Below are positions 9,289 through 19,930 of a stretch of DNA of 20,491 bases, piece after piece. Every line of letters begins with the position of its first letter. Positions within the stretch are counted from its first letter, which is position 1. The notes beneath the pieces are model-generated. The model was not told the origin of the DNA, made no database searches, and saw only the letters and a program-made list of their open reading frames with translations. The stretch comes from Allomyces macrogynus ATCC 38327 (Eukaryota; Blastocladiomycota; Blastocladiomycetes; Blastocladiales; Blastocladiaceae): the NCBI GenBank assembly GCA_000151295.1, contig GG745385.1:32967-53457 (forward strand). Reading direction: 5' to 3'. The translations under genes and the position numbers were made by a program.

Positions 9289-9816
9289 TCAGTTGGCCTT
9301 TTTCTGGGTCTTGGCCTTTTTCTTGGCGTTGCTCTTGGCGACCGAGAGTGCAATGAACCCAGCGATGCCCGAGACGCCCACGACCAGCAGCGCCGTCGGG
9401 ATCAGGATCGCGTACTCGCGCGGGAGGAAGAGCGCGTGCAGGAAGTGGTCGGCGTCGACAAACGGCTACGTAATTCCACGAGTGGCGATCAGAACAGCCA
9501 GCTGACGATGAGCGATCAGGAAAATGAAACCGCAGCGCACCAGCAGGAAGACCCATGCCGTGTAGTAGAGCCAGACGGCGGCGGCAATGAAGAGGAAGAG
9601 GCCGCCGACGGCCTTGTCTTGAGCGGTCGCCTAGAATTGCGCGTCGGATGGATGCGTTAGGCGCACATCGTGGTCGAGCAGTGCCGACTACTTGCTGTGG
9701 GGTTGCTGCTGCCGTCACCCGCGAGCAAGTATCGTGTTACCGGCGTGTCCGGGCAGCCATTTGGTTTTGACGGGGCTGTGGGGTCGCGAATTGGATTGGC
9801 AGCCGACAAATACCAT
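9289..9816 (-). CDS. DPM2: Dolichol-phosphate mannosyltransferase regulatory subunit DPM2
   Basis: CDS is complement(join(9289..9465,9541..9630,9814..9816)), 89 aa (human is 84). DPM2 is a small ER membrane protein that stabilises the DPM1/DPM3 synthase, which makes Dol-P-Man for N-glycans, O-mannose and GPI anchors. Two hydrophobic helices at about 9-31 and 49-71 flank a loop with the family pattern PFVDADHF and FLPREYA. The tail is Lys-rich. Exons 2 and 3 are secure (75-nt intron, donor GTGCGC). Exon 2 begins ATAQDKAVGG directly after a TAG acceptor with no in-frame ATG, so the start must lie upstream. CCACCATG at 9816, followed at once by GTATTT, gives MATAQDKAVGG after a 183-nt intron, so exon 1 would contribute only the initiator codon. 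That first join is the uncertain part. Confidence 0.9.
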
Positions 9817-10341
9817 GGTGGCCGGAACAGGGGCGGTTTGCGCGTTGCAGTGCGGGTGGTCGGGCGGGAGCCGAGGTGACTGCGAACGTCGTGGCGACGT
9901 CGTTGCCAAAGAATTTCTGACTTGTGGTGGCCGCGAAACGCGCCAGCTCGCCGGCCGCGAGATGTTGGCGACTAAGCGTTGGCCCTCGACAAGGAGCCCA
10001 CCGCAGCGCCTGATCGCGTCTTCGCAAGACGATGGTTATGGCAGAGCTTGCACCGCAAAAATGGCACGTCAACTTCAATTCTATTTTCTCTACCGCCAGC
10101 GTCTTTTCGTTCATGAACCTCGTCGACCGCGCTTTGAACCACGACATCCAAAGAAATCGCGAGCCGGACTCGCTGCACTCGTCGAATATCGCGTGGATCA
10201 CGACAAGACCGCGGCGAAACCAAGCCAGCACCTGATCGCGGAAACGGTCGCACGGCCCTCGCTCGGGAACCCAACCATCTGCAACGCGACTGCCGCCAAC
10301 TGTAATCCCTCTTCAACGGGCTCGACCGCCGCGACCTGCCC
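9817..10341. promoter_or_regulatory. Shared 5' region of DPM2 and kinesin
   Basis: These 525 bp separate divergent start codons. Open frames on both strands (for example minus 9737-10231 and plus 9692-10345) overlap DPM2's 5' intron and lack family motifs, so I read the region as promoters and leaders. No specific element was recognised. Confidence 0.45.
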
Positions 10342-13300
10342 ATGAACAACGTCTACTCGCTGCCGCGCGGCCAAAGCCCGGCACCCTCGGTCATGTCGAG
10401 CTCGTCGGCCGCGTCCTCGGCCAAGGGCAGCCCGCCACCCACGAGCCCAACCTCCACGCTACACCTTGACCAGGCGAGCGCGGCACCAAGTCACGGTGGA
10501 TCCGTCATGGGCGACGGTACCGTCATATTGAAGGTGGCGCGCCCGTTTTCACCAATTCCTGACCGCGTTCCATGCATTTCGGTCGACAGAATCCGGCCGG
10601 ATCAAGGTGTTTGTTCGCGTACGCCCCGTCCTCGCGCACGAAGCCAACGAAAAGGACACGCCCACCGTCACGACGGACCCGGGCGCGAGCCAGGTTCGGA
10701 TCACTCCTGTTTTGTCTCGTTTCTCACCCGCGACGAGACTGATCAGGCCCATTTCCCCGTGCACCAGATCACAATCTTCGACAATGTCAAGAAGCCGGCC
10801 AGCTTTGTCTTTGACCACGTCTTCCCGCCGGCCACAGACAACCGCGCCGTCTACGCGCAGGTCGGGAAACCCTTGGTCGAGGCCTGCCTGCGCGGGTTCA
10901 ACGGCACTCTCATCGCGTATGGCCAGACGGGGACCGGTCCGTGCTCTTGACCCTCGTCGCATCGCTCCCGCATGTCTTCCTCGAGGCTCACGCGATCTTT
11001 CTTTCATCACAGGCAAGACCACGACGCTCTCGGCGTCCGACGGCGTCATCCCGCGCGCGCTCCGGCAGCTGTTCCGCGCCATGGCGCGCGACCAGCACCG
11101 ATACGTCTACAAGGTGCGACTCTCCTACATGCAAATCTACCAAGAGCGCATCTACGACCTGCTGGCACCCGACATGCCCGACGATTTACAAGACGCACCC
11201 GGCCTGGCGCTGCGCGAGCACCCGGAACTCGGCATCTTTGTCGAGGGCCTGACGGAACACGCCGTGCGGTCGATCAACGACGTTAACGCAATGCTGCAGC
11301 TCGGCCAGTCGAGGCTCATCTTTGCCGAAACCAAAATGAACCGCCACTCGTCGCGGTCGCACGCGATTTGTTTCCTGACCGTCGAGCGCGCGCCGAATCG
11401 CGCATTTGGACTCGCCGCGTCCATGAGCCGGACGTCCTTCAACTCGCTCTCGGCGTCGTCGTCGGTCGCGGGCGCAAGCGCGGGTTTACAGCAGCGCAGT
11501 GCGTCGCCCACGTCCCCCGTCACGGCCACGTCGCCCGGATCGTCGTCGGCGCTGCGCCAGCCAACCGCGCTCGGTTCGAACCTGTCCCCACCGACCGCGG
11601 GCGCACCGTCGTCGTTTTTCGCGCCGCGACCGAGTATTTTCTACACGCCCGGCGAGGATGATCTCGACCTGGAAATGGATCTCGACGAGGACGCGCACGT
11701 CGCCGAGGACATGTTTGCCGGCCAGGATCCGGACGTGGTTGTGCGCGGACGGCTCACACTGTGCGACTTGGCCGGGTCGGAGCGCGTGAAAAAGACGCTG
11801 GCCACAGGGCAGCAGTTGAACGAGGCCAAGGACATCAACTTGTCGCTGCTCGAACTCGGCAATGTGATCCAGGCGCTGGCCGAGTCCAAGAAGCACATTC
11901 CGTTCCGCAACGCGACGCTGACGCGGTTGTTGCAGGAGAGCCTCGGCGGAAATTGTTTGACGAGTTTGATTGTACGTTTGATCGTCGCATCGGATTGGAT
12001 TTCGTTATTCTCGACTTAATGCGCCCTCGTTCACGAATAGGTCTGCGTCTCGCCGACGCGCAAGGACTTGTCCGAGACCAAGGGCACGCTCCTGTTTGGT
12101 TTTCGCGCGATGCGCATCAAGACGCACGCCCGCGTCAATGTCGAGGTGGACCACGAGAAGTTGGCCAAGGAGCTCGAGGAGGCGCTGAAGCGGAAAGGTA
12201 CCGACGCGCGACCTTTTTCGCTGCTGTCTTCACCCACCTCACCAGCTCGATGCTTATTTATCTAGAGTCGGAATGGGCCGCCAAGGAGCAGCAGTACCGC
12301 GCCGAACTCGAACAACTACGCTCTCGCGCGCAACTTCATGCACCATCTCCATCACCAGCAACACCGGGAGTTTCTGCACCACCCGGTTTGCCTCCCTCTT
12401 CCTCCGGTGCCACCGCTGTTCCACCCGCCGACGACGACCCGATGCAAACGCGGTACCGCGCCCTGCTCGACTCCTTCACGACCGCCGCTGAAACTCTACG
12501 CGACATTGCCGGCCAAATCACGTCTGACATTCTCGTCGCCGACCTGACGGCAGCGCAGGCGCTCGCGCAACTGCGCGACACGTGCCCGCTCCCGGCGCAG
12601 TTGGCCGGGAAGGTTGAGGATCCGCGGCCAGCATCCCCATCTCGGTCCCGCTCCACCTTACCATCATCCCGATCCCGCTCCGCATCCCCGCACCGCTCCG
12701 CATGGGGTCTCGGCGGCATCCCGCACTCGGCGCTGCTCACGGACTTGCTCGACGTGTACCGGCCGGACCTGACTTCGCGCGCCGGCGCCGCGGAATCGAT
12801 CACCGACGTCGTGCGGCACTTGCGTGCCGCGGACCGTGATGCACAGGTACAGGTGCTCGACCGACTCGGGGATCTCGTGCCGCCGAATATCGCGCGCGCA
12901 TGGCCGCGACCGGCCGGAGCCGGTACCGGTGGTGCGATGGTGTTTTCGGCCCAGCTCGCGCAGTTTCGCACGTTGGTCCAGACGCATCCGGCGGATTTGC
13001 AGGCCGGCGAGGTGGTCGATGTCCTGGCGGGCGCGGGGCCGCACGGGAAGGCGCTCGAGCGGTACCCGGATTCCGGGCACACGAACGACCTCCTCCCCAC
13101 CGACTCCACGGACCCGTCGGCCGGGTTCCTCGCCACCGCCGCGGCCGTCGACGACGAGGAAGACTCGGACCTCGCGATCCTCGACGCGGCGACACGCGAA
13201 ACCGCGCGCGCGCTCCAATCTGCATGGGCCGTCCTGCGGCACTTGCAGTCCCACAGCGCGCTGACGCGCGCGGTCGGGATTTTCGAGCGGTTGCTCGTGC

Positions 13301-13623
13301 AGCGTGAACTGGATCGGGTCGCTGCGGAACTCGATGGGGCGAGCGAGGTGGTCGCGCAGATCGAGCGCGCCCTGGGGGTGACGGTGGGGGAGGGGAACGG
13401 GATGCGCGAGCGGTTGATGGCGGTGTTGCAGGCGGTGGAAATGGGTGGTGGTGGGGAGAGGTTGCGGGTGCGGGCGGGGTGGAGGCTCAGGGAGGATGAG
13501 GGCGATGGGGAGGGGAGGAGGGCTGGTGATGCGGGGAGTGATGGGGTGGCGACCGTGGACGATGAGGACCAGATGGCGGTGGAGAAGCAGCGCGCGTGTG
13601 GAACAGAGTGTCTGATCCAGTAA
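10342..13623 (+). CDS. Kinesin with N-terminal motor and large insertion, 973 aa
   Basis: CDS is join(10342..10516,10590..10693,10768..10936,11013..11971,12041..12197,12266..13623). It is an ATP-driven microtubule motor. A Ser/Pro/Ala-rich leader (1-58) precedes the motor, which starts at SGRIKVFVRVRP. The P-loop GQTGTGKT is at 145-152, switch I NRHSSRSH at 259-266 and switch II DLAGSE at 401-406. About 113 Ser/Pro/Thr- and Asp/Glu-rich residues (about 280-392) interrupt the motor between beta-strands 6 and 7. The neck (FGFRAMRIKTHARVNVEVD) and a short charged coiled-coil (KELEEALKRKESEWAAKEQQ) follow. The tail is low-complexity, with an SR-like patch (SRSRSASPHRS) near 12640-12700. Introns are 73, 74, 76, 69 and 68 nt; donors GTTCGG and GTCCGT are weak but are fixed by conserved motor sequence. 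The RAMRIKTHARVN neck resembles ungrouped or ARK-like kinesins; subfamily is unsettled. The extreme C-terminus (13440-13620) is Gly/Arg/Glu-rich and could be affected by an unseen intron. Confidence 0.93.
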
Positions 13624-14223
13624 AGCATGAAGACTTCAACCGTGATATACTCCACCCCAGCACAGGCAGTTAGCACTCTCTACAATGACTTAAACATTTT
13701 CACGATTGCTTCCTGACCCCAAACCGCCTCTGGCTGTGCACCAGCAGTATCACGAGACGGGTGACCTGATAGAGAGACAGTATTGCCATGCCCACTCAGC
13801 AAGGATTCGCATGGGTTGCAGGTGCTGGCCAGGTGAAAGCATGGGCGGAAAATAGAAGCAGCCATTATATTATCTCAAGCATGTCTCATTTGAAACTTGC
13901 AAAGCAGGTGGGTGTGGTCAATATCTGATGGGTCCTCTGGGCTGAATGCCAAAATCAACTTGCAGGTGATGACAGGCGCAGTTTCTGCAACCAAGACCAG
14001 CAATTTCTCCTCTCCCCCCTCCAAGTCTGAAGCTTTGTCCGTGGTTGTCGGCGACCATATCGAATTGATGGTTATTTACAGAGTGCCAAGATACGATGTC
14101 GATGATGATGCGGAGAGAAAAGCCGATCGATCCTACGCGAATTGAACGAAAGAAACCAACCCCAAGTTCGACCCACCCCAGTCCACTCCAAATGTCCCTC
14201 TTCTGGTTCAGTCCCGCTCCCCG
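13624..14223. other. Convergent spacer between kinesin and AXL2-like gene
   Basis: The 600 bp are clearly lower in GC than the genes on either side. No gene is recognised. A minus-strand frame open from 14075 to the stop at 13875 (66 codons, no ATG) has a reasonable amino-acid mix but no identifiable motif. The two 3' UTRs must lie in the outer parts. Confidence 0.5.
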
Positions 14224-17200
14224 TTACAGCAACGGCACGCGCCGCCCCGTATCCAAGTCCAAAGCCATCACGACCCCATCCTCCTCCGCTGGTCCAGGCC
14301 CCGGCACGACGCGCGTGAGCGGCGACGACGTGCGCGACCAGCCGCCGCCGACAATTCCGCTCAACAGCCGCGCAAGCGGCGACCGGCCGTACGCGGAACT
14401 CGCCGTCGAGTTAACCGACCGGTAGGGCCCACTGTATGACGACCGCGGCACCGACAGCCGCTCCTCCGCGTCACTCGCCGAGGCGCGGGGCACCAACAGA
14501 CTCCCTACCGCGGCCGCGTCACTCGCCGTTGACTCTTGCGCCGCCGCGTCGGTCGACCCGCGCACTGATGCCGGTCCGGGCCCGTATGAGCTCGTCGACA
14601 ATTCCCCGCCCGAGGATCCCGCCGACAACTGAATCGACGGCGTCGCCGCTGAATTCCACGACCAGATGCCCGTGCCGGCGCGGAACGTGACGCGCGGCGG
14701 TGCTGTCGCGACTGAATCCCGTGGCGGGCGCGCGGGCGGTGCGACCGACGGTCCGCGCGAGCTCGTCGACGCCGTACGTGGCGGCCTTGGCGGCGGTGGC
14801 GGCGGGACCGTCTTCCCATCATCCACAACCACAACCTTGAACCGTGCGACCTCGCCCGTCGGGCGCCAGACGACTCCGTCAAACTCGTCGCGGAAAATCA
14901 AGAGTTCGCAGGGTTCTTCGTTTTTGCGAGGGATCCCGAAGACGCGCGCGGTCGCCGGGTCGAATTGGAGCCATCTGGGCCACTCGCGAGTCGGGTCGCT
15001 GGTGATGGCCGTGTACTGGATCGCGTGGTCGTGGCCGCGGACCAGCGAGAGCTCCGGCGGGACGGGCGTGTGCGAGAAGGGTTCGTGCACGGGCGCAAGG
15101 TGCCGTTCAGTCGGTTGCAGGGAAATGTCGACGAGGTGGTCGGCCGAGTCGGGTGGGGTCAAGGTCATCCCGGAGGCGCTGGTCGTGAGCATGGTCGGAG
15201 GCTGGTTGCCGAACGCTAGGGTGGAGAGACCGGGTCAATATCCGGTCGTTCAGAATAATGGAAATCGCGCCGAGAGGAGTACGTACAGCTCAGCTGCGTC
15301 CCGGACACGCCCCGTGTCACCGTCCTCTCCGACAGCCGATCCCCCTCCTCACAATCTTCATCCGCCGAAGTCAAATCAAACCGGTGATGCATCCCCGGCC
15401 GCAACGTAGTGCTCGCCTCAAAGCTCGCCGTCGACGGCATGTACTCGCCTTTCCCCATCACGACCGGCGCGCGGGCCAGCATCGCGTCCCGGTCACACCG
15501 CGCGCGCAACTTCTGCCGCCGCCGGCGTGCGACGACCACCAGCAGCATCACCGCAGCCGCGACCACAAACGCGCCGCCGCCGGCAATCGCCGCACAAATG
15601 CCGGGCTGCGCGACAAGGGACCGGAAAAACGCGCCGATTCCCGACGTATCCAAGTGCAAATCCTTACCCGTGCGCGGCAGATCCGGGTCGATCGGGTCCG
15701 GCACGGCGTCGTCGACGACCGACTTGCCGCCGTTCACGTGCACGGCAACGGCGACGGCGCCGCGCGCGCCCGAGGCCGTATCGGTCACGACGAGTCGCCC
15801 GGATACGTCCGACGCGTGGCTAGCGGGCACGACGCGCACGAGCCGGTGGTCCGCGTCAAACGACCAGGTCGCCGCCTGCGCGTCAGCGTCGTCAGTCGGA
15901 ACAAACGTGACATTGTACTGTCCACCATTCGTTGCCGCCGCGGCGGTCGTGGCGGTCGTGTTCGGCAGCGAAAACACGTCGGTCAGTGCCATTTCCGTGC
16001 CCGTCGCATCGGCCGTGACTTGCAGTTCCGGGACGAGCGGGCGCGGCGGGAACCAGCCGCCGACAACCAAGTCGACGGCCATGTACGCCGTGTCCCCTGC
16101 CGGGTCCGTGGCCGAGACCCACAGCGTCATGGACGCCGCGGTCGACATGGGCGTGCGGCCCGTGAGCGTGAATCGGCCGCTGTTCCACGCGAGCCACGGG
16201 GCCAAGTCCTCGTCAATCGTCCAGCTCGAAACGGCCCATTTGAGCGGGTCGCCGTCCGGGTCGGTGATGGGCGGTGGAGTCTGCAGGGTCCAATTGACGA
16301 GTTGTCCGGGCATGGCCTGGATTGGCGAGATCGGCGGGCCGGAAACGAGGGGGGCGCGGTTCGGTGGGAACGAGAGCCGCGCGGTCGTGGGCGCGTCGGT
16401 CAAGGGGTTCGCGGCGGCGTCGAGGTAGGTGATGCGGATCCCGCCAGTTCTGCGGAGATACCATGGGACGGTGGAGGGTACGCTGCCGGCGACGGTGCCG
16501 GTGATCGGGTCGACAGTGAACCATGAGACGGTGGTCGAGTTGATAATGGTCAGCGGGAGCGTGTAAGCGGGCAGCGTGTAGTTAAAGGCGGTATTGTACT
16601 GGAGCGGCATGTCGTTGCCAGGACCAAGCGCCGGTGTCGTGAGAGTTGCCGAGGGAGCAGCGACGGTCGCGGTCGGGTCATCCGTGAGAGCAGGGTCGAC
16701 GGTGGAGGTCGACGGGAGTGAGATTGGCATATCGGCGGACAGCGAGACCGCGACGGTGAGGGTGAATTGGTCAACGACCGCACGCATCGGCTGGCCGACA
16801 ATGCACCCGATGCCAAGCGAGAGACTACGCGTGGCAAGAGCACCAGTCAGTCTCCGGAAGACCAGACGCAGCGCGCCCACCACCGCGACGGCAGTTGGCC
16901 TGATCGTACGATTGGTTCTGCGCAATGTTCGACGGCACCAATCCGGTCAACGTGCGCGTCTTGTCGTTGAGCGCGAGCCACGATGGAAACCCGACAGGGA
17001 AACAGTTGGTCACGTCATTTTCTTTGCGCGCAAACGTGTCTCTGGCAAAGACAAACGTGAAGTTGGAGCCGGCCCATGCGATGGGCACATTTTGCGTCGA
17101 GATCGGGTGCACGGGCGCTCTTGCGATTGGTGCCGCGGACGGGAACGAGATGGGAGCAGCGTGGGCAGATCTCAACAGCGCGGTCGTGGCGAGAACGAGC

Positions 17201-17241
17201 ACAGCGGCGAGCGTGGTCGTGAACAATCGTGTCGACGCCAT
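14224..17241 (-). CDS. AXL2-like cadherin-domain type I membrane protein, 953 aa
   Basis: CDS is complement(join(14224..15215,15287..16824,16910..17241)). Yeast Axl2 marks axial bud sites and helps recruit polarity and septin factors; the role here is inferred from architecture. Residues 1 to about 29 are a signal peptide ending SAHA. The ectodomain holds about four dystroglycan/cadherin-like modules, marked by FPSWLALNDKTRTLTGLVP, VSWFTVDPITGTVAGSVP, DPDGDPLKWAVSS with LAWNSGRFTLTG, and WSFDADHRLVRVVP. One membrane helix lies at about 518-543 and is followed by RRRRQK, which sets the topology. The roughly 400-residue cytoplasmic part contains another module of the same look (about 680-757, WPRWLQFDPATARVFGIPRK), then Pro- and Ser-rich sequence. 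Introns are 85 and 71 nt (donors GTACGA, GTACGT), and both phases close. The start was chosen for its CGACCATGG context and the immediate signal peptide. It diverges from HCCS across 534 bp. Confidence 0.9.
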
Positions 17242-17775
17242 GGTCGCACGGTAGGCACTGGCGTCACTCACCGCACTGCTCGGAGGTAGGATCATTGGCC
17301 TGCACCCCATTTCAGTACTGGTCGGGGCGGAGCAGGGCAGAGCAAAGGCAGAGTCGTGGTCGTGGAGTCGGCGCGGGGTAGCGACCCTTGGATCGTGAAC
17401 ACGCGAGACCAGCGGCCCAAAGCGCTGCGCAGAAGTCTTGCGCGGGTGTTGCGGGTACTTGAAGCAAGTGCGCTGGCGTCGTCGTGGTGGAATTGCTGTC
17501 GCGACTTCGTCGTCGGTGCGGCGCTGGCCGGCCGGTCGCCGGCAGGAGCGCGGTTGTGCGAGACGCGGTGAACACCCTCACGTGAGAGTCACGTTCATGT
17601 CCCCCACCTTGTCCGGTCCCGTGCGCTCGTGTGATGCATCCACCGCACTTGCCTGTGCCGCTGCCGATGCAAATTTGCTGTTTAGGTATCGCTCTCTCTG
17701 GCCCTGCTGCCATCGCAAGCTCTCCATTTCCTCTCCAAGCCGCTCGACCACGACCAACACGCCAGCTGCAACATC
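17242..17775. promoter_or_regulatory. Shared 5' region of AXL2-like gene and HCCS
   Basis: The 534 bp between divergent starts contain no recognisable gene or TATA box. A pyrimidine-rich stretch (17684-17745) lies just upstream of the HCCS start codon and may be its initiator or leader region. Confidence 0.45.
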
Positions 17776-18749
17776 ATGACCAACGACGCCCCGCACAGCG
17801 TCCCGCCCGCCGAGTGCCCAATGCACGCCCGCGCCGCCGCCGCCAAGGCCGATTCCGCGCCAAGGGCAGGCAAGTGTCCCGTCGACCACGGATCCGCTGC
17901 CGCCGCTTCCAGTCCCGCACACGATACGCGCACCGCCGGCAAGTGTCCCGTCGACCACGCCAACATGGCCGCACCGGCGCCGTCCGCGGCCAAGTGTCCC
18001 GTCAACCATGGCGAATTGAACCCGCTAAACAACATGCCCGACCTCGCGCAGACGCGGCAGCCCGACCAGACGGTCGAATTGCCGACGGAGCGTGTCTCGT
18101 CGAGTATTCCGAACGGTGACGGCGACGCGTGGGTCTACCCATCGCCGCAGCAGTTCTACAATGCGCTGCGCCGCAAGGGGTGGGAAACTCCAGAGGGCGA
18201 GATTGAGGTCATGGTCGACATTCACAACCATTTGAACGAGGAGGCCTGGCGCGAGATTTTGAAGTGGGAGGCGATGCACAAGGAGTATGTGGTGGCTCAT
18301 CGCTACGACCGTCGGCGGCGTTGTTTTCGCGCACGTCTGGCTGACCGAATCCTCGTCGATTATAGCGAGTGCAAGAACGCGCGCCTGCTCCGCCTCCGCG
18401 GCCGGCCAAACGACCTGAGCCCAAAGGCCTGGTTTGCCGGGTGGTACCACGGGTCGCCGCGGCCGTTTGACCGGCACGACTGGTTTGTCGACCGGTGCGG
18501 CAAGCAAGTGCGCTACGTGATCGACTACTACTCGGGTCCGGACGAAGGCGACACGCCCGTCTTCTTCCTCGATGTGCGGCCCGGTACGCTATCTTTCCGC
18601 ACGTTTTCTCGTGCATCGAGGACCCGGAACTGACCGAAAATGGGCTCGCCGTTTTAGCCGTTGACTCGCCGATCGCCGCGTTCGACCGCATGCGCTCCGC
18701 GTTCCGCGAGTGGTGGAGCGGATCCGCGTCGGCGTCGCCCTCGTCGTAG
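17776..18749 (+). CDS. HCCS: Holocytochrome c synthase (cytochrome c heme lyase)
   Basis: CDS is join(17776..18284,18366..18583,18658..18749), 272 aa. The enzyme attaches heme through thioethers to the CXXCH motif of cytochrome c in the mitochondrial intermembrane space. The N-terminal third holds four Cys-Pro motifs: CPMH at C14, CPVDH at C34 and C57, and CPVNH at C74, separated by Ala/Ser linkers. The catalytic domain begins WVYPSPQQFYNALRRKGW. The heme-ligand histidine of the family corresponds to H150 in VDIHNHLNEEAW. Further signatures are KWEAMH, PFDRHDWFVDRCG, VRYVIDYY and FFLDVRPA. Introns are 81 and 74 nt (donors GTATGT, GTACGC), with frame-perfect joins. No cleavable presequence is seen, as expected for a family imported through internal signals. 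Yeast splits this function between CYC3 and CYT2; I cannot tell whether a second paralogue exists here. Confidence 0.96.
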
Positions 18750-19590
18750 AACGACCACGGTCGTGGAACGAAGGGCTCGTTGTCGGATTGGTATTTTGTG
18801 TTCAGGTTGTCATTGCCGCCGCGAAAAAGTTTGGCCTGGTTTTTGCACCTGCATTTGTCTATACATAGGGATTTTCATCATTTTCATATGCCGTTGCTGC
18901 ATGTCGCTCGTTGATGGGCTAAGGTGAAACTGAAACGATCAGATCGGAATGGACCTCGTTATTCACCGAGCTGACCTTTTTTGCTGAGCGCCAGCCTGCC
19001 AGGAATGCGTGGAAGTGCTGAAAAGCTTCCGACGCATCAGGCCTTGAGCCCGTGTCGGGGTCGTCGAGGTTGCTCTTCGCGGTTCAGCTCTGCGGTTATG
19101 ATACCTTTTTGTCAAACAAGAACATCAAGCAAAGAGCTTCTAGTGCAGAAGCTGGATGATGTCGGACAAGCATGCAAGCTGTCCGGGTCAGATTCAGTTG
19201 GTGTCGGCGAATCTCGAGGACAACGATCCAATGCTGACTTACAACCGGATTGGAAATCATTCCACTTCCTCAATCGAGGATTACCATGCAACACAGAAAA
19301 TGGCAGCGCATCGTTCGTTATACTGTTCATGACCGCTCTTCTTTTCGAATGAGGGCGAATCTTGGTGCAGCGCATTGGATTGGAATCTCGCAGAGGCCGG
19401 GGACGTGCTGGATGTGATGGTGAGGATTGAGCGGTTGCTTGGGGGGTTCAAGTTGGCTTTGTTACAAAGTTGAGACTTCGGGACGTGTGCCGACCGTCCT
19501 TGTTCACACCTGAGCATCGTCTTCCATTGTATCAAAGTTAAGCCGATCTACGCTCTCAACTCGCTGCATCGACGCTGCCCGCTTTCGAAA

Positions 19591-19930
19591 ATGCTCAACG
19601 CCGTCATGGATTCCTCGGCTTCGTCCGCGGCTGCCAACAACGAGCGCTCGGCTGGAAACGAAGTGCCGAAGCTGATCGAGACCATTGATATTCTCCCAGT
19701 CGTCTTCGCTCCATGACCATTGGAACGGCCCTGCGGCGCGGATCGTGCTGTAATCGACCAATGCCGCGCTCCTCGAGGACATCAAGGATCGCACCCAGTT
19801 TTTCTTTGCTGGCCTGAAGGGTCATCGCCCGGTACTGGTCGAAACGGCCAGCATGCGAGAATGTGCAGCGGGTCAGCGAGACAGCGAAGGGGTCGATTCC
19901 TCGTGCCCTGGCCGGGCGGCAAGGCAGTAA
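19591..19930 (+). CDS. Possible small spliced gene or gene remnant, function unknown
   Basis: ATG at 19591 opens 41 codons (starts MLNAVMDSSASSAAANNERS) to TGA at 19714. A second block in another frame (19754-19930) reads EDIKDRTQFFFAGLKGHRP in its middle. A GTCGTC donor at 19699 and the AG ending at 19777 would join them in phase across 79 nt, giving about 86 aa, but that donor is poor and the acceptor lacks a pyrimidine tract. The opposite strand also carries a plausible frame (KEKLGAILDVLEERGIGRL within minus 19604-19954), so strand is undecided. It could be a gene, a decayed fragment or chance. No family was recognised. Confidence 0.2.

Noticed and set aside
8259..9353. 364-codon minus-strand frame opposite UBC8 and running into DPM2
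   Set aside because: It crosses five UBC8 exons and introns in antisense and reads DPM2's tail out of frame.
12336..13676. 446-codon minus-strand frame opposite the kinesin tail
   Set aside because: Ser/Arg/Ala-rich antisense shadow; the plus frame continues the kinesin coiled-coil in phase.
15258..16526. 422-codon and 339-codon plus-strand frames across the AXL2-like gene
   Set aside because: Arg-rich shadow frames of a GC-rich gene. The minus strand has signal peptide, repeats, membrane helix and phase-correct introns.
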